This document shows, piece after piece, positions 8,520 through 18,378 of a DNA stretch of 64,000 bases. The stretch covers positions 62,001 to 126,000 of the forward strand of contig JAOARY010000067.1 of assembly GCA_025210335.1 (NCBI GenBank). Direction: 5' to 3'. The notes under the pieces were generated by a model. The model was not told the DNA's origin, searched no databases, and saw only the letters and a program-made list of their open reading frames with translations. The translations under genes and the position numbers were made by a program. Numbering within the stretch: the first letter of the stretch is position 1; each line of letters begins with the position of its first letter. The DNA comes from Peptostreptococcaceae bacterium. GTDB taxonomy: Bacteria > Bacillota > Clostridia > Peptostreptococcales > Peptostreptococcaceae.

Positions 8520-10250
8520 ATGAAAAATTCATTTAGCACTTTGTTGGATTTTGTAGATAGTAAATCAAAAATCACAATTTCCATGATTTTAGCCACAATT
8601 GGAGAAATAATAGGCTTAATGCCATATTATTTTATTGCCAAAATAGTAGGACTTGTACTTAAAAATAATATTGATTTAAATTATATTAATTATTTAGTTT
8701 TTTATAGTATTTTAGCATATGTATTTAAATATTTATTTACTTATAAATCAACATTAATGTCACATAGTATTGCTTTTTTGGCATTAGAAAAAATAAGACT
8801 TACAATAACTAATAAAATGAGTAAAGTCCAGATGGGCTATATATTAGATAAATCTGTTGGTGAATTTAAAAATTTAATAGTAGATCAGGTATCTAAATTG
8901 GAAGACTCAATAGCTCATATCTTACCTGAATTTGTCTCTGATGTTATAGCACCAGTATGTACAATTATATATATTTTTATCATTGATTTTAGAATAGGTA
9001 TTGCTTCAATAGCATCAATTCCTATAGGTGCACTTTTTTACATAGGATTATTTAATGGATATGAAGAAAAAATGAATAATTACACTAAATCATCTAATAA
9101 TATGAATTCAAATTTAGTTGAATATATAAATGGAATAAAAGTTATCAAGATGTTTAGTGAAGAAAAAAACTCATACAAAAAATTTTCAACTTCAGTAAAT
9201 GATTATCATAATATGACTATGAGTTGGTGGAAACAAAGTTGGTTTTGGAATGCAGCATCTAAAGCAATTATGCCTTCAACACTTTTATTTACAGTTCCTT
9301 TAGGAGCATATCTTTATATGATTAAAGACATAACTATAGAATCATTTTTACTATCTATCGTTTTGCCACTTGCATTTATTAGCCCTCTTTTAAAAATAAC
9401 TTTATTTATGGAAGAGTTAACATTTATAAAAGAAAGCTTAAATTCAATCAAATCATTTTTAGATGTAAAGGATATGAAAAGACCTGATGAATTTGTAGAT
9501 TTAAATAGTGATGGGTTTGAATTTGAAAATGTATCTTTTGCTTATGAAGATGAAAAAATAATAAAAGATATATCATTTAAAACAAAAACAAATGCAATGA
9601 CAGCAATTGTAGGACCCTCTGGGTCAGGAAAGTCTACTTTAGCTAAATTAATGGCTGGGTTTTGGGAAGTAAATGAAGGTAGCATAAAATATGGTGGAAG
9701 AGATGTCAAAACAATTCCTATAAAACAACTTATGAATGAAATTAGTTATGTGTCTCAAGATAATTTTTTATTTGATATGAGCATAATAGATAATATTAAA
9801 ATGGGAAAAATAGATGCTAGTTATGATGAGGTTGTAAAAGCTTGTAAGAAGGCAAATTGTCATGATTTTATACTTTCTTTAAAAAATGGTTATGAAACCA
9901 CTGCTGGAGATGCTGGAGGTAAATTATCAGGTGGCGAGAGACAAAGAATAACACTTGCTAGAGCGATATTAAAAGATTCAAAAACAATTATATTAGATGA
10001 AGCTACTGCTTATGCAGATCCAGAAACTGATTATTTGATACAAAATGCTATAAGAGAGATGATAAAAAATAAAAATGTAATTGTTATAGCTCATAGATTA
10101 GCTACTATAATTGGAGCAGATCAAATAATTGTGTTAAAAGATGGTCAAATTGAAGCTAAAAATAAACATAATAATTTGATGAAGAGTTCAATTTTATATA
10201 AAAATTTATGGGAAAAAGATGCAATTATGAATAGAAGTGAGGTGGTTTAA
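8520..10250 (+). CDS. ABC transporter with fused membrane and ATPase domains, YbtP/IrtA-like
   Basis: This 576-aa half-transporter has an N-terminal six-helix exporter-fold membrane domain (about 1-310) and a C-terminal nucleotide-binding domain. The ATPase has Walker A GPSGSGKST, signature LSGGERQR, Walker B IILDEAT and switch IAHR, so it should be active. AGGAGGAG lies 3 bases upstream of the ATG. The next gene starts on the base after this stop and encodes a second half-transporter, so the pair should form a heterodimer. Exporter-fold pairs next to thiazoline siderophore synthetases, such as YbtPQ, import the metal complex. By context this pair could do the same, but sequence alone cannot decide import or export. 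It is the first gene of a tight operon running to 16178. Confidence 0.85.
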   Translation: MKNSFSTLLDFVDSKSKITISMILATIGEIIGLMPYYFIAKIVGLVLKNNIDLNYINYLVFYSILAYVFKYLFTYKSTLMSHSIAFLALEKIRLTITNKMSKVQMGYILDKSVGEFKNLIVDQVSKLEDSIAHILPEFVSDVIAPVCTIIYIFIIDFRIGIASIASIPIGALFYIGLFNGYEEKMNNYTKSSNNMNSNLVEYINGIKVIKMFSEEKNSYKKFSTSVNDYHNMTMSWWKQSWFWNAASKAIMPSTLLFTVPLGAYLYMIKDITIESFLLSIVLPLAFISPLLKITLFMEELTFIKESLNSIKSFLDVKDMKRPDEFVDLNSDGFEFENVSFAYEDEKIIKDISFKTKTNAMTAIVGPSGSGKSTLAKLMAGFWEVNEGSIKYGGRDVKTIPIKQLMNEISYVSQDNFLFDMSIIDNIKMGKIDASYDEVVKACKKANCHDFILSLKNGYETTAGDAGGKLSGGERQRITLARAILKDSKTIILDEATAYADPETDYLIQNAIREMIKNKNVIVIAHRLATIIGADQIIVLKDGQIEAKNKHNNLMKSSILYKNLWEKDAIMNRSEVV

Positions 10251-11993
10251 ATGTTATATAAAATATTTAAACGTGTTTTAAATCTTTCTAAAAAAAATAA
10301 AAAAAAGATAATAATTGGTTCTTTATTTAATATATTAAAAGCTTTTTCTATGGGAACTATGTTTTTTGGAGTTTTTTATATATTTTTAAATATAAATAAC
10401 TTAAATTTAGATTATATAAAAAATTCTTTTTATATAATCTTTGTTTCTGTGTTATTTAGATTCATATTCCAATGGTTGATAGATATATACATAACAGCTG
10501 CTGGATATGATGTTTTTAAAGATTATAGATTAGAGATGGCTGATAAATTAAAAAATGCACAGATGAGTTATTTTAGTGAAAATAATCTTGGGAAAATTCA
10601 AGGTGTTATGACAACTACTATAACAAGTCTTGAAGGATTTTCAATGATGACTATATCAAATATGTTAGTTTCATTTTCAATGACTTTATTTATGATAATA
10701 ATGCTTTTTTATAATTCTTTAATATTAGGAATGATTTCTTTAATTGGAATATCGGTAGCTTTTTATATATTAAGTATTATAAATAAAAGGGCTTCTTTAT
10801 GCACTAAAGAGCTTGAAATAGTTCAAAATAATTTAGTTATAAAAACAATTGAATATATAAGAGGTATAACTGTTCTTAGAAGCTTCAATAAGGTAGGAAC
10901 TAAAAAGGATGGAGTGACAAAAGTATTTAAAGAAAAAAGAGAAATGGATTATAAACAAGAAAAACAAATGGCGGGAATGATTAGATTATATCAGTTTACA
11001 TTTAAAATAACATCATGCTTTATAGTATTAGGATCTTGCTATATGTTTGCAAATAGAATTATAGATGCCACTTATACAAGTATTTTTATAGTAGCCTCAT
11101 TCTTCATATATTCAGAATTAGAAAATATGGGAGATAGCGTATTTTTAGCAAGAAGAACAAATAATCAATTGGATTTGTTAGAAGATACTATGAATATACC
11201 TTTATTTAGTGATGGTGGAGAAGAATTCAATTCAAATGATTTTTCTATAGAATTTGAAAATGTAAATTTTTCTTATGAAAATGAAAATGCATTAAATAAT
11301 ATAAATATAAAATTAAATTCAAATGAAACAACAGCTATTGTTGGTACTTCTGGTAGTGGAAAAACTACTTTATGTTTACTTATGAGTAGATTTTTTGATG
11401 TCAAATCAGGAAAAATAAAAATAGGTGATAAGGATATAAGAGATATAAAATATGATAGTTTGATGAAGCAAATAAGTATGGTATTTCAAGATGTATATTT
11501 ATTTAACGATACGATTGAAAACAATATAAGATTTGCAAATAAAAATGCAACAGACAATCAGATTGTGGATGCTTGTAAAAAAGCGTGTTGTCATGAATTT
11601 ATTAGTAATTTACCAAATGGCTATAAAACTATAATAGGAGAAGGTGGATCAACACTTTCAGGGGGTGAAAAACAAAGAATTTCTATAGCTAGAGCTATAA
11701 TAAAAGATTCTCCTATCATTATTTTGGATGAAATGACATCAAGTGTTGATTTAGAAAATGAACATTTAATTGTAAAGGCTATGAAAAATCTTACGAAGAA
11801 CAAAACCGTAGTAACAATTGCACATAAAATAGCAACTATAAAAAATGCAAATAAGATTATTGTTATGGATAAAGGTTTTGTTGTTCAAGAAGGTACACAT
11901 GATAGCTTGAAAAATATTGAAGGAATTTATAATAATTTTATTAAAGCTAGAGAACAATCAAAAAATTGGTCATTGGTAAAAGATTATAAATAA
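10251..11993 (+). CDS. ABC transporter, second half of the pair, YbtQ/IrtB-like
   Basis: This 580-aa protein has the same layout: six membrane helices (about 15-300) then an ATPase with Walker A GTSGSGKTT, signature LSGGEKQR, Walker B IILDEMT and H-loop IAHK. DEMT in place of the usual DEAT is a conservative change after the catalytic Glu. Its ATG follows the previous stop directly, and the ribosome site (GAGGTGG) lies inside the end of the first gene, which indicates translational coupling and equal amounts. It is the expected heterodimer partner of the upstream half-transporter. Confidence 0.85.
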   Translation: MLYKIFKRVLNLSKKNKKKIIIGSLFNILKAFSMGTMFFGVFYIFLNINNLNLDYIKNSFYIIFVSVLFRFIFQWLIDIYITAAGYDVFKDYRLEMADKLKNAQMSYFSENNLGKIQGVMTTTITSLEGFSMMTISNMLVSFSMTLFMIIMLFYNSLILGMISLIGISVAFYILSIINKRASLCTKELEIVQNNLVIKTIEYIRGITVLRSFNKVGTKKDGVTKVFKEKREMDYKQEKQMAGMIRLYQFTFKITSCFIVLGSCYMFANRIIDATYTSIFIVASFFIYSELENMGDSVFLARRTNNQLDLLEDTMNIPLFSDGGEEFNSNDFSIEFENVNFSYENENALNNINIKLNSNETTAIVGTSGSGKTTLCLLMSRFFDVKSGKIKIGDKDIRDIKYDSLMKQISMVFQDVYLFNDTIENNIRFANKNATDNQIVDACKKACCHEFISNLPNGYKTIIGEGGSTLSGGEKQRISIARAIIKDSPIIILDEMTSSVDLENEHLIVKAMKNLTKNKTVVTIAHKIATIKNANKIIVMDKGFVVQEGTHDSLKNIEGIYNNFIKAREQSKNWSLVKDYK

Positions 11994-12013
11994 TAATTAT
12001 TGGAGGGAAAAAA

Positions 12014-12601
12014 ATGCAAAAGAAAAAAGAATCATTAAATGTAAAAGATTTAATAAACGTAGGTATATATACAGCACTTTATTTAGTAGTATTTTTTGTG
12101 GTAGGTTTATTGACAGCTATTCCAGTAGTATATCCAGCATTATTTTTAATTTGGCCTATAGTAACAGGAATACCTTTTATGCTTTATATGACTAAAATCA
12201 AAAAGCCTGGCATGATATTTATTTCATCTATTATACTTTCTTTAGCTTGGTTTTTAATTGGCTATCCGTGGTCTGTTCTAGTTACATATTTTATATGCGG
12301 CATTCTAGCTGAAATTGCATTTAAAAAAGCAAATTATACAGATTTTAAATTAATAATTCTTGGCTATTGGTTTTTCTCAACTGGTATAATAGGTGCTCAG
12401 TTACCTATTTGGTTTATGAAAGATTATCTTCTTGAAGTTAGAGGTGCTATGGGAGATCAATATGCAAATCAATTAGCTACTGTTATGCCAAAATGGATGT
12501 TGTTTGGTGGTCTTGGTCTTATGTTTATTGGTTGTATTATAGGAGCACTAATAGGGAAAAAAATGTTAAAGAAACATTTTAAAAAAGCAGGTATAGCATA
12601 A
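12014..12601 (+). CDS. MptD/Trep_Strep-family ECF transporter S component
   Basis: A 195-aa integral membrane protein with about five or six hydrophobic segments and short loops, in the size range of ECF substrate-binding (S) subunits. The pattern fits the Trep_Strep (MptD) family, which occurs beside CbiQ and CbiO homologues. TGGAGGG lies 7 bases before the ATG. The stop TAA overlaps the ATG of the T component (TAATG), so the two are coupled. The substrate of this S family is not established; here it is linked to a predicted metallophore, so a metal complex or a precursor is plausible. Confidence 0.75.
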   Translation: MQKKKESLNVKDLINVGIYTALYLVVFFVVGLLTAIPVVYPALFLIWPIVTGIPFMLYMTKIKKPGMIFISSIILSLAWFLIGYPWSVLVTYFICGILAEIAFKKANYTDFKLIILGYWFFSTGIIGAQLPIWFMKDYLLEVRGAMGDQYANQLATVMPKWMLFGGLGLMFIGCIIGALIGKKMLKKHFKKAGIA

Positions 12602-13347
12602 TGGAAGATATTAAAGATTATGTATTTAAACCTCAAAGACCTAGAGGTTTTTATCTAGATCCAAGAACCAAATTAATTTTTATGGCATGCTTATCTATAT
12701 CCTTAGTTGTTTTTGGTAAAGATATTTTGATGTTAGTTTTGTTAGCAACAATACCATTTTGTTTATTATTAATTAATAAACAATTTAAAATAGCCCTTAT
12801 TTATGGGGGGCTATTTGCTTTTGGTGTTTTTGCAGCCTACGCTCATAATACTTGGACTTTAGGTTCTGTATTAAATGCGATTGTAATACTTTCCGTTGCA
12901 CTTGTAGTTAAAATATTTCCAACATTCATGTTTGGTTACTATATAATAGATTCAACTTCTGTAAGAGATTTTGTTGCAGCTATGAAAAAATGGAAAGTCA
13001 GTGATAAATTCATAATACCTGTTTCTGTGTTATTTAGATTTTTACCTACAATTAAAGAAGAATCTGAAGCAATAAAAAAAGCGATGAAAATGAGAGGTTT
13101 ACAATTTGGTAGCTTTTATTCATTAAGACACCCAATGCTTTATATAGAATATAGAGTGATACCACTTTTGATTTCAATTGCAAAAATAGGAGAAGAACTT
13201 TCAGCAGCAGCTCTTACTAGAGGGTTAGGAGTGGATGTTAAAAGAACTAGTATTGCAGTTATTGGATTTTCTACCTATGATTATATACTTGGATTAATAT
13301 CTTTAAGCTTGATTATATATGGTGTTTTAAGAGGGGTGAGTTTTTGA
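12601..13347 (+). CDS. ECF transporter T component (CbiQ/EcfT family)
   Basis: A 248-aa protein with an N-terminal cytosolic stretch containing DPRTK, several membrane helices, and cytoplasmic coupling-helix motifs: AMKMRGL (about 160-166) and AALTRGLG (about 200-207). These correspond to the two A-R-G type signatures of CbiQ/EcfT proteins that dock on the ATPases. It overlaps the genes on both sides by 1 and 4 bases. It should be the scaffold between the S component and the fused ATPase. Confidence 0.88.
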   Translation: MEDIKDYVFKPQRPRGFYLDPRTKLIFMACLSISLVVFGKDILMLVLLATIPFCLLLINKQFKIALIYGGLFAFGVFAAYAHNTWTLGSVLNAIVILSVALVVKIFPTFMFGYYIIDSTSVRDFVAAMKKWKVSDKFIIPVSVLFRFLPTIKEESEAIKKAMKMRGLQFGSFYSLRHPMLYIEYRVIPLLISIAKIGEELSAAALTRGLGVDVKRTSIAVIGFSTYDYILGLISLSLIIYGVLRGVSF

Positions 13348-14807
13348 TTTCATTAAAAAATATATCATTTAAATATCAAAATGATGAAGACGAAAATAAT
13401 AGTTTGGAGCTTAATAATATAAATTTAAATATAAAAAAGGGTGAGGTTGTACTTATTTGTGGGGAATCTGGTTGTGGAAAGACTACGGTAACAAGACTTT
13501 TAAATGGTCTTATTCCTCATTACTATGAAGGTGAATTAAGTGGAGATGTGAGCGTTTGTGGACTAGATATAAAAAATGTATTACTTGAAGAATTATCTTT
13601 AAAAGTTGGTTCTGTATTTCAAAACCCTAGAACACAGTTTTTTAATGTAAATACAACTGATGAATTAGCTTTTGGTTGTGAAAATGCAGGTATGAATCCA
13701 AAAGAAATCTGCAAACGTGTTAATGATGTTATATCTCCCTTAGATTTAACAGATTTATTAGAAAGAAGTATTTTTGAGCTTTCTGGCGGAGAAAAGCAAA
13801 GGATAGCTTGTGGCTCTGTTGCTGCTTTATTACCAGAAATAATTGTAATGGATGAACCTTCATCAAATTTAGATATTGCATCCATAGCTAAATTAGCTAA
13901 AATAATAAAACAGTGGAAAAATGCTGGAAAAACTATAATAATAGCAGAACATAGATTGCATTATTTGATGGACATAGCAAGTCGAGTAATTTATATGGTA
14001 AATGGTCAGATAAAAAATGATTTTGATGTTGAAGAATTTAAAAAAATAGAAGGCAAAAAATTAAATGAAATGGGATTAAGACAACTAACTCCAAAATCTT
14101 TCAAATGCAAACATTGTAATAAATGTGAACAAAAAATTATATTAAAAAATTTTTATAAAAAATATGAACAAAGATGCGTTTTAAATATTGATAGATTAGA
14201 AATTCCAAAAGGTTCAGTTGTAGCTATTTTAGGTGATAATGGAGCAGGAAAAACAACATTTGTTCAAAATTTATGTGGGTTAGTAAAAAAACCTAGTGGA
14301 ATAATGGAATGTAACAAGAAATCTATATCTGGAAATAAAAGATGCAAAGAATTTTTTATGGTTATGCAAGATGTTAATCACCAATTGTTTACAGATAGTG
14401 TTGAAGAAGAAATTAAATTGAGTTTTGACAAATACGATGATTGTCATGCAAAGAAAGTTTTAAATTCTTTGAATTTACAAAAATTCTATAAAACCCATCC
14501 GATGGCTTTGTCGGGAGGACAAAAACAAAGAGTAGCGATAGCTTGTGCAGTTGTATCTGGTAGAGAATATCTTATTTTTGATGAACCTACAAGTGGTTTG
14601 GACTATAGACATATGCTTGAAGTTTCGAATATTTTAAAAGAATTGGCAAATGAGGGCAAAACTATTTTAATAGTAACGCATGATCCAGAATTAGTTTCAA
14701 ATACATGTAATCATGTATGTTTTTTGCAAAAAGGAAAAGTAAAGTGGATGAAAGAAGCAATAAAGTGTGAAAATTGGTTAAAAGAATATTTTAATTTATG
14801 CATATAA
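13344..14807 (+). CDS. ECF transporter ATPase, two nucleotide-binding domains fused, with a Cys linker
   Basis: This 487-aa protein holds two ABC ATPase domains in one chain. The first has Walker A GESGCGKTT (about 40-48), LSGGEKQR, VMDEPSS and EHR; the second has GDNGAGKTT, LSGGQKQR, IFDEPTS and THD. The two domains should form the ATPase dimer of the ECF module. It starts with TTG 13344, with GAGGGG upstream, overlapping the previous stop as TTGA. The linker between domains carries Cys255, Cys258 and Cys261 (CKHCNKC), which I do not associate with CbiO or EcfA proteins. It may bind a metal; this is inference. Confidence 0.9.
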   Translation: MISLKNISFKYQNDEDENNSLELNNINLNIKKGEVVLICGESGCGKTTVTRLLNGLIPHYYEGELSGDVSVCGLDIKNVLLEELSLKVGSVFQNPRTQFFNVNTTDELAFGCENAGMNPKEICKRVNDVISPLDLTDLLERSIFELSGGEKQRIACGSVAALLPEIIVMDEPSSNLDIASIAKLAKIIKQWKNAGKTIIIAEHRLHYLMDIASRVIYMVNGQIKNDFDVEEFKKIEGKKLNEMGLRQLTPKSFKCKHCNKCEQKIILKNFYKKYEQRCVLNIDRLEIPKGSVVAILGDNGAGKTTFVQNLCGLVKKPSGIMECNKKSISGNKRCKEFFMVMQDVNHQLFTDSVEEEIKLSFDKYDDCHAKKVLNSLNLQKFYKTHPMALSGGQKQRVAIACAVVSGREYLIFDEPTSGLDYRHMLEVSNILKELANEGKTILIVTHDPELVSNTCNHVCFLQKGKVKWMKEAIKCENWLKEYFNLCI

Positions 14808-14834
14808 AAAGATAAAAAGAAAAGGAGAATAAAA

Positions 14835-16178
14835 GTGGATATTAAAAAACAGCTTTTAACAAAAGAACCTAAAGATTTAATGCTTCAACTTTCAATACCA
14901 GCAGTACTTGGAATGTTAGTTATAGGATTATATCCTTTGATGGATGGAATTTTTGCAGGACAAATTATAGGTCAAAAAGCTATGAGTGCTATTAGTATTT
15001 CAATGCCTTTAACTTTTTTGAATACAGCAACAGCAACATTAGTTGGTGTTGGATCAGCATCTATATTATCCCGCGCATTAGGTGAAGGAAATCAAAAGAT
15101 TACAAGTAAAATAATGGGGAATTTAACTGCTTGGATAATATTTATTTCCTTATCTATAACTGTTTTAGGGATAATTTTTGCAAAACAATTCCTTATGATA
15201 GCTGGAGCAACTGATGAAATTTCAGCTTTAGCATTTAGATATTTACGTATTGTTTTTATAGGATCTGTATTTGTAAATTTCACACAAAGTTCAAATATGG
15301 TTATTCGTGGACAAGGTTTAATGAAAGAAGCTATGAAAATAATGGTTTTAGGAGCTTTGCTAAATATTATATTAGATCCAATATTTATGATTGCTTTAAA
15401 AGATAAAGGAATTGAAGGAGCTGCAATAGCTACAGTTTTAGCTCAAATGGTTCAGGCTTTGATGACTTTAAATTATTTTAAGAAAAAAAGTGTAAACGTT
15501 AAAATAAACAAAATTAAATTTGAAAAAGAAATTTATGTAGAAATGTTTATGGTAGGAGTTTCTGCTATGCTTATGCAACTGTTATTTATGATACAACAAA
15601 CCTTATTATATAGGGTTGCATTTGAGTATGGTGGAGAAGATGGTGGTATTTTGATGGCTGCTAGTATGAGACTATATAGTTTCTCTTTTATTCCACTTTG
15701 GGGAATGAGTCAAGGATTGCAGCCTGTTATTGGAACTAACTTTGGAGCTAAAAAATATAATAGAGTAAAAAGAACAATGAATGTTTTTATGTTTGGTGGA
15801 ATTATTTTAGCTGCGGTATTTTGGATTCCAGCACAATTATTTCCACAAAGTTTATTAAAAATATTTAATGTAAGTGATAGTATAATAAATAATGGAGTTA
15901 ATAATTTTAGAATGTTTTATAGTGTTTACATTTTGTATGGAATAATGGTTATGAATGTTACGTTCTTCCAATCTATTGGACATGGGAAAAAAGCAGGAAA
16001 GATAGTATTATTAAGACAACTTATATTTTTTGTTCCATGCATACTTTTATTTCCTAAATATTTTGGTGTAATAGCCGTTTGGTATACACAACCATTGGTA
16101 GATTTTATTATGATAGTTGTTGGATATATAATGCAAAAGAATACATTAAGGAATATGTTAAAATTAAAGGCTGCTTAA
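14835..16178 (+). CDS. MATE-family multidrug/metabolite efflux transporter
   Basis: A 447-aa protein with twelve predicted membrane helices in two repeats and typical MATE signatures: P.VLGMLVIGLYPLMDG near the N-terminus, GVGSAS and the central N..IRGQG segment. GTG 14835 is the start, 7 bases after AAAGGAG. It is the last gene of the transporter operon, 27 bases after the ECF ATPase, and ends before a strong terminator. A Na+- or H+-driven exporter here could secrete the finished metallophore, with the ABC and ECF systems working in uptake. That division of labour is inferred from context. Confidence 0.88.
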   Translation: MDIKKQLLTKEPKDLMLQLSIPAVLGMLVIGLYPLMDGIFAGQIIGQKAMSAISISMPLTFLNTATATLVGVGSASILSRALGEGNQKITSKIMGNLTAWIIFISLSITVLGIIFAKQFLMIAGATDEISALAFRYLRIVFIGSVFVNFTQSSNMVIRGQGLMKEAMKIMVLGALLNIILDPIFMIALKDKGIEGAAIATVLAQMVQALMTLNYFKKKSVNVKINKIKFEKEIYVEMFMVGVSAMLMQLLFMIQQTLLYRVAFEYGGEDGGILMAASMRLYSFSFIPLWGMSQGLQPVIGTNFGAKKYNRVKRTMNVFMFGGIILAAVFWIPAQLFPQSLLKIFNVSDSIINNGVNNFRMFYSVYILYGIMVMNVTFFQSIGHGKKAGKIVLLRQLIFFVPCILLFPKYFGVIAVWYTQPLVDFIMIVVGYIMQKNTLRNMLKLKAA

Positions 16179-16251
16179 ATAAATACTATCGCTAAAAATG
16201 GTAGATTTGTTTAAAATTAATAATAAATATGAAATTTCTATAATCATGAAA

Positions 16252-16350
16252 AGAAGCTATCATACTAGATAAAAATATATTCTTTATAAATCAAAATAAA
16301 TCAAAAGAGTATATTTTATACAAATTTTTTAGTACGATAGCTTTTTTATT
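16252..16350. terminator. Long-stem terminator between MATE and chemoreceptor genes
   Basis: AAGCTATCATACTA (from 16254) pairs with TAGTACGATAGCTT (from 16330) with one mismatch, and an inner stem of ATATATTCT and AGAGTATAT extends it. A T-run follows on the plus strand and an A-rich flank allows use from the minus strand too. It ends the transporter operon and probably also the convergent chemoreceptor gene. Confidence 0.75.
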
Positions 16351-16392
16351 TGTTTTTATTTGAATAATTAATATATATTAATTACAACTGAA

Positions 16393-17862
16393 CTATCTAA
16401 ATAATTCAATTCCTTGTTGATTTTTTAAACTTATCTGACTAGAAACTATATCTAATCTGTTGAAAATCTCTTTAGATAAATCATTTGTTTCATTATAGGA
16501 TTTAATTGCTTGATCATAATTATTACTTTTAACATAATCAAGAGTTTTTTTACCTAAACTATGTAAATCATTATGATAATTATCTATTTCAGACCAAACT
16601 TGTTTTATTATATCTGGAACTCTAGGTATTGAGTGATAAAAATGTCCAAATGCACATTTTGTACCATCTAGTTGTAAGGGGTATAATTTCATAGTATCTA
16701 CACTTGTTTTTAAGGTGTTTAACCAATTTGTATGAGCTGTTTTTGCCTTATTTATATAATCTAAAAATATAGTATTTGAAATACTATGGACACTACCATC
16801 TAATCCGTTCATCATATCTTTTAATATATTTGATAGATAAGTATCTATATTAGAGATTTTTTTTGCATACTCAGAACTTTTTAATGCATCATCATGTATT
16901 TTTCCTGTCATCTCACTAAGTTTTTGTGCATCTTGTGAAGATACTTCCATAGCATTATTGATTTCTTTTGTAGATTGATTAACACCATTCATGGAGATGT
17001 TAATATCATAAATAGAATCAATAGTGGTTTCTAACATCAAAACATTGTTATTTGTTGTATCTGTTACTAAATCTATTTTTTTACCCATATCTTTAGTTGT
17101 TGATATGGCATTATGCATACTTTGACTACCTTCATTAGAAGCGGTTTGGATATTAAAAACAAAATCTTTCATACCTTCTAAGCTTTCTTTTGTATGATCT
17201 GCTAATTTTCTTATTTCTTCTGCTACTACGGAAAATCCTTTTCCTGCTTCTCCTGCTCTTGCAGCTTCTATAGAAGCATTTAGGGCTAGTAAATTAGTTT
17301 GATCTGCTATTTTTGAAACATCTACTACAATATCATTTACTTTATTAGCCATAGTGACTAAATTATCAATTTGCTCACTCATTAAATTAGCTTCATTAAG
17401 AACCATATTTTTTAGTTTATTTATGTGATTTATTTCCTCTAATGTTTGATGATTTTGTTTTAAAAGATTTTTAGAGGAATTAGATAAATCATTTAAAGTG
17501 TTTGTAGTATCAACTATTGTTGTACTCACTTGTGTCATACTTGCAGTAATTTCTTCTACTACAGCTAAATTTGATTCACTAAGTAAAGATAATTCACTTG
17601 CAAAATCAATAAGTTCATAAGAAATAGAAGCCATTTCTACATCAAAACTACTTAAAGATGCATTAACTTCAAGTAATGAATGTGCTGATTTTGCCATAAT
17701 TTCTTCATTTAAAAATAATTTTTCGTAATTATTTAATAAATTTCTATGTATTGGAAAATTTATTACAGGTTTTTGAACATTTATTCCGTTAGATTTTTTT
17801 TCTACATAGTCTATAATTAGATTTGCTTCACTGCAAGGTTTTTTTTGTAAAATTTTAAACAT
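16393..17862 (-). CDS. Soluble methyl-accepting chemotaxis protein with C-terminal CZB domain
   Basis: A 489-aa protein without a signal peptide or membrane helix, so it is a cytoplasmic chemoreceptor. The coiled-coil signalling tip is intact around residue 190 ([13 protein letters not shown], then [10 protein letters not shown]), which is the CheA/CheW contact. From about residue 370 there is a chemoreceptor zinc-binding (CZB) domain: H..W, KCAFG, a Trp and the H..LH pair. CZB domains bind zinc and in characterised cases sense hypochlorite or zinc. The N-terminal 60 residues are unassigned. It stands alone, without che genes nearby, and faces the metallophore operon across a shared terminator. 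Confidence 0.88.
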   Translation of the reverse strand: MFKILQKKPCSEANLIIDYVEKKSNGINVQKPVINFPIHRNLLNNYEKLFLNEEIMAKSAHSLLEVNASLSSFDVEMASISYELIDFASELSLLSESNLAVVEEITASMTQVSTTIVDTTNTLNDLSNSSKNLLKQNHQTLEEINHINKLKNMVLNEANLMSEQIDNLVTMANKVNDIVVDVSKIADQTNLLALNASIEAARAGEAGKGFSVVAEEIRKLADHTKESLEGMKDFVFNIQTASNEGSQSMHNAISTTKDMGKKIDLVTDTTNNNVLMLETTIDSIYDINISMNGVNQSTKEINNAMEVSSQDAQKLSEMTGKIHDDALKSSEYAKKISNIDTYLSNILKDMMNGLDGSVHSISNTIFLDYINKAKTAHTNWLNTLKTSVDTMKLYPLQLDGTKCAFGHFYHSIPRVPDIIKQVWSEIDNYHNDLHSLGKKTLDYVKSNNYDQAIKSYNETNDLSKEIFNRLDIVSSQISLKNQQGIELFR

Positions 17863-18122
17863 TTTTTATCACCCTTATTTATATTTAATTTTTTTATATG
17901 TACAGATTATATGATAATAAAAATATATCTAAAAATATTTTTATTATCAATAATATACTATCATACTATTATATATATTGCAATGAATGTTAAATTATAA
18001 TCTTTACAAATTTACAAAAAATAATTTTCGACATAAAACAACAAATAAAAACAACTTTAAAAATGTAATTTAATATTAAATTTTACCATTATGAACTAAA
18101 GGTACTATTTTTCGAAAAAATA
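17863..18122. other. AT-rich spacer between divergent chemoreceptor and cytolysin genes
   Basis: About 260 bases of extreme AT content between the chemoreceptor start and the proposed cytolysin promoter. It must hold the chemoreceptor promoter on the minus strand, but I cannot place it with confidence. No open reading frame with a ribosome site was seen. Confidence 0.4.
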
Positions 18123-18378
18123 TTGATAAATTTTCTTGAGTATGATAAATTATAGGAAAGAAAGTTATTAATTTTTTACATTTAAGGAATGAATGCTTTC
18201 TTTTTGGGAATAATATATCTTGAGGAATAATGGTTATTAAGTACGCTTAATAGTCAAAATATTAAAAAAGGGAAGGAGAGTCGCCTGACAGAATATCAAA
18301 ATATAAACTAAAATTACAATTTTCAGTATTTTTAAAAATATGATATTCTAGTCTACATTCCATGCGACGGAAAATAAT
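18123..18378 (+). promoter_or_regulatory. Promoter and long structured leader of the cytolysin gene
   Basis: A possible promoter has TTGATA at 18123-18128 and TAAATT at 18146-18151 with a 17-base spacer. The leader of about 220 bases then holds AAAGAAAG pairing with CTTTCTTT (around 18160 and 18196), a perfect hairpin TATTAAG-TACG-CTTAATA (18235-18252), and a large stem-loop. In the large one, GTCGC (18280-18284) pairs with GCGAC (18364-18368), and inside it 18287-18298 pairs with 18341-18353 (12 base pairs, one bulged A). A strong ribosome-site-like GGAAGGAG (18271-18278) lies just before the stem, while the toxin ATG at 18379 has only a weak GGAAAA next to it. I do not recognise a known riboswitch class; it lacks the signatures of c-di-GMP-I and -II that I know. 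Confidence 0.55.

Noticed and set aside
1-16178. Integrative element carrying the metallophore cluster, as for equibactin
   Set aside because: Base composition and codon style look the same as in the flanking genes, and I saw no integrase, relaxase or attachment repeats within the window. The upstream side is not visible.
18123-18378. c-di-GMP riboswitch or group I intron in the cytolysin leader
   Set aside because: The idea is attractive because c-di-GMP genes are present and a Clostridioides difficile surface-protein gene has such a ribozyme. But I could not find the GEMM-I or c-di-GMP-II core sequences or the conserved intron core segments; 89 bases is also too short for an intron.
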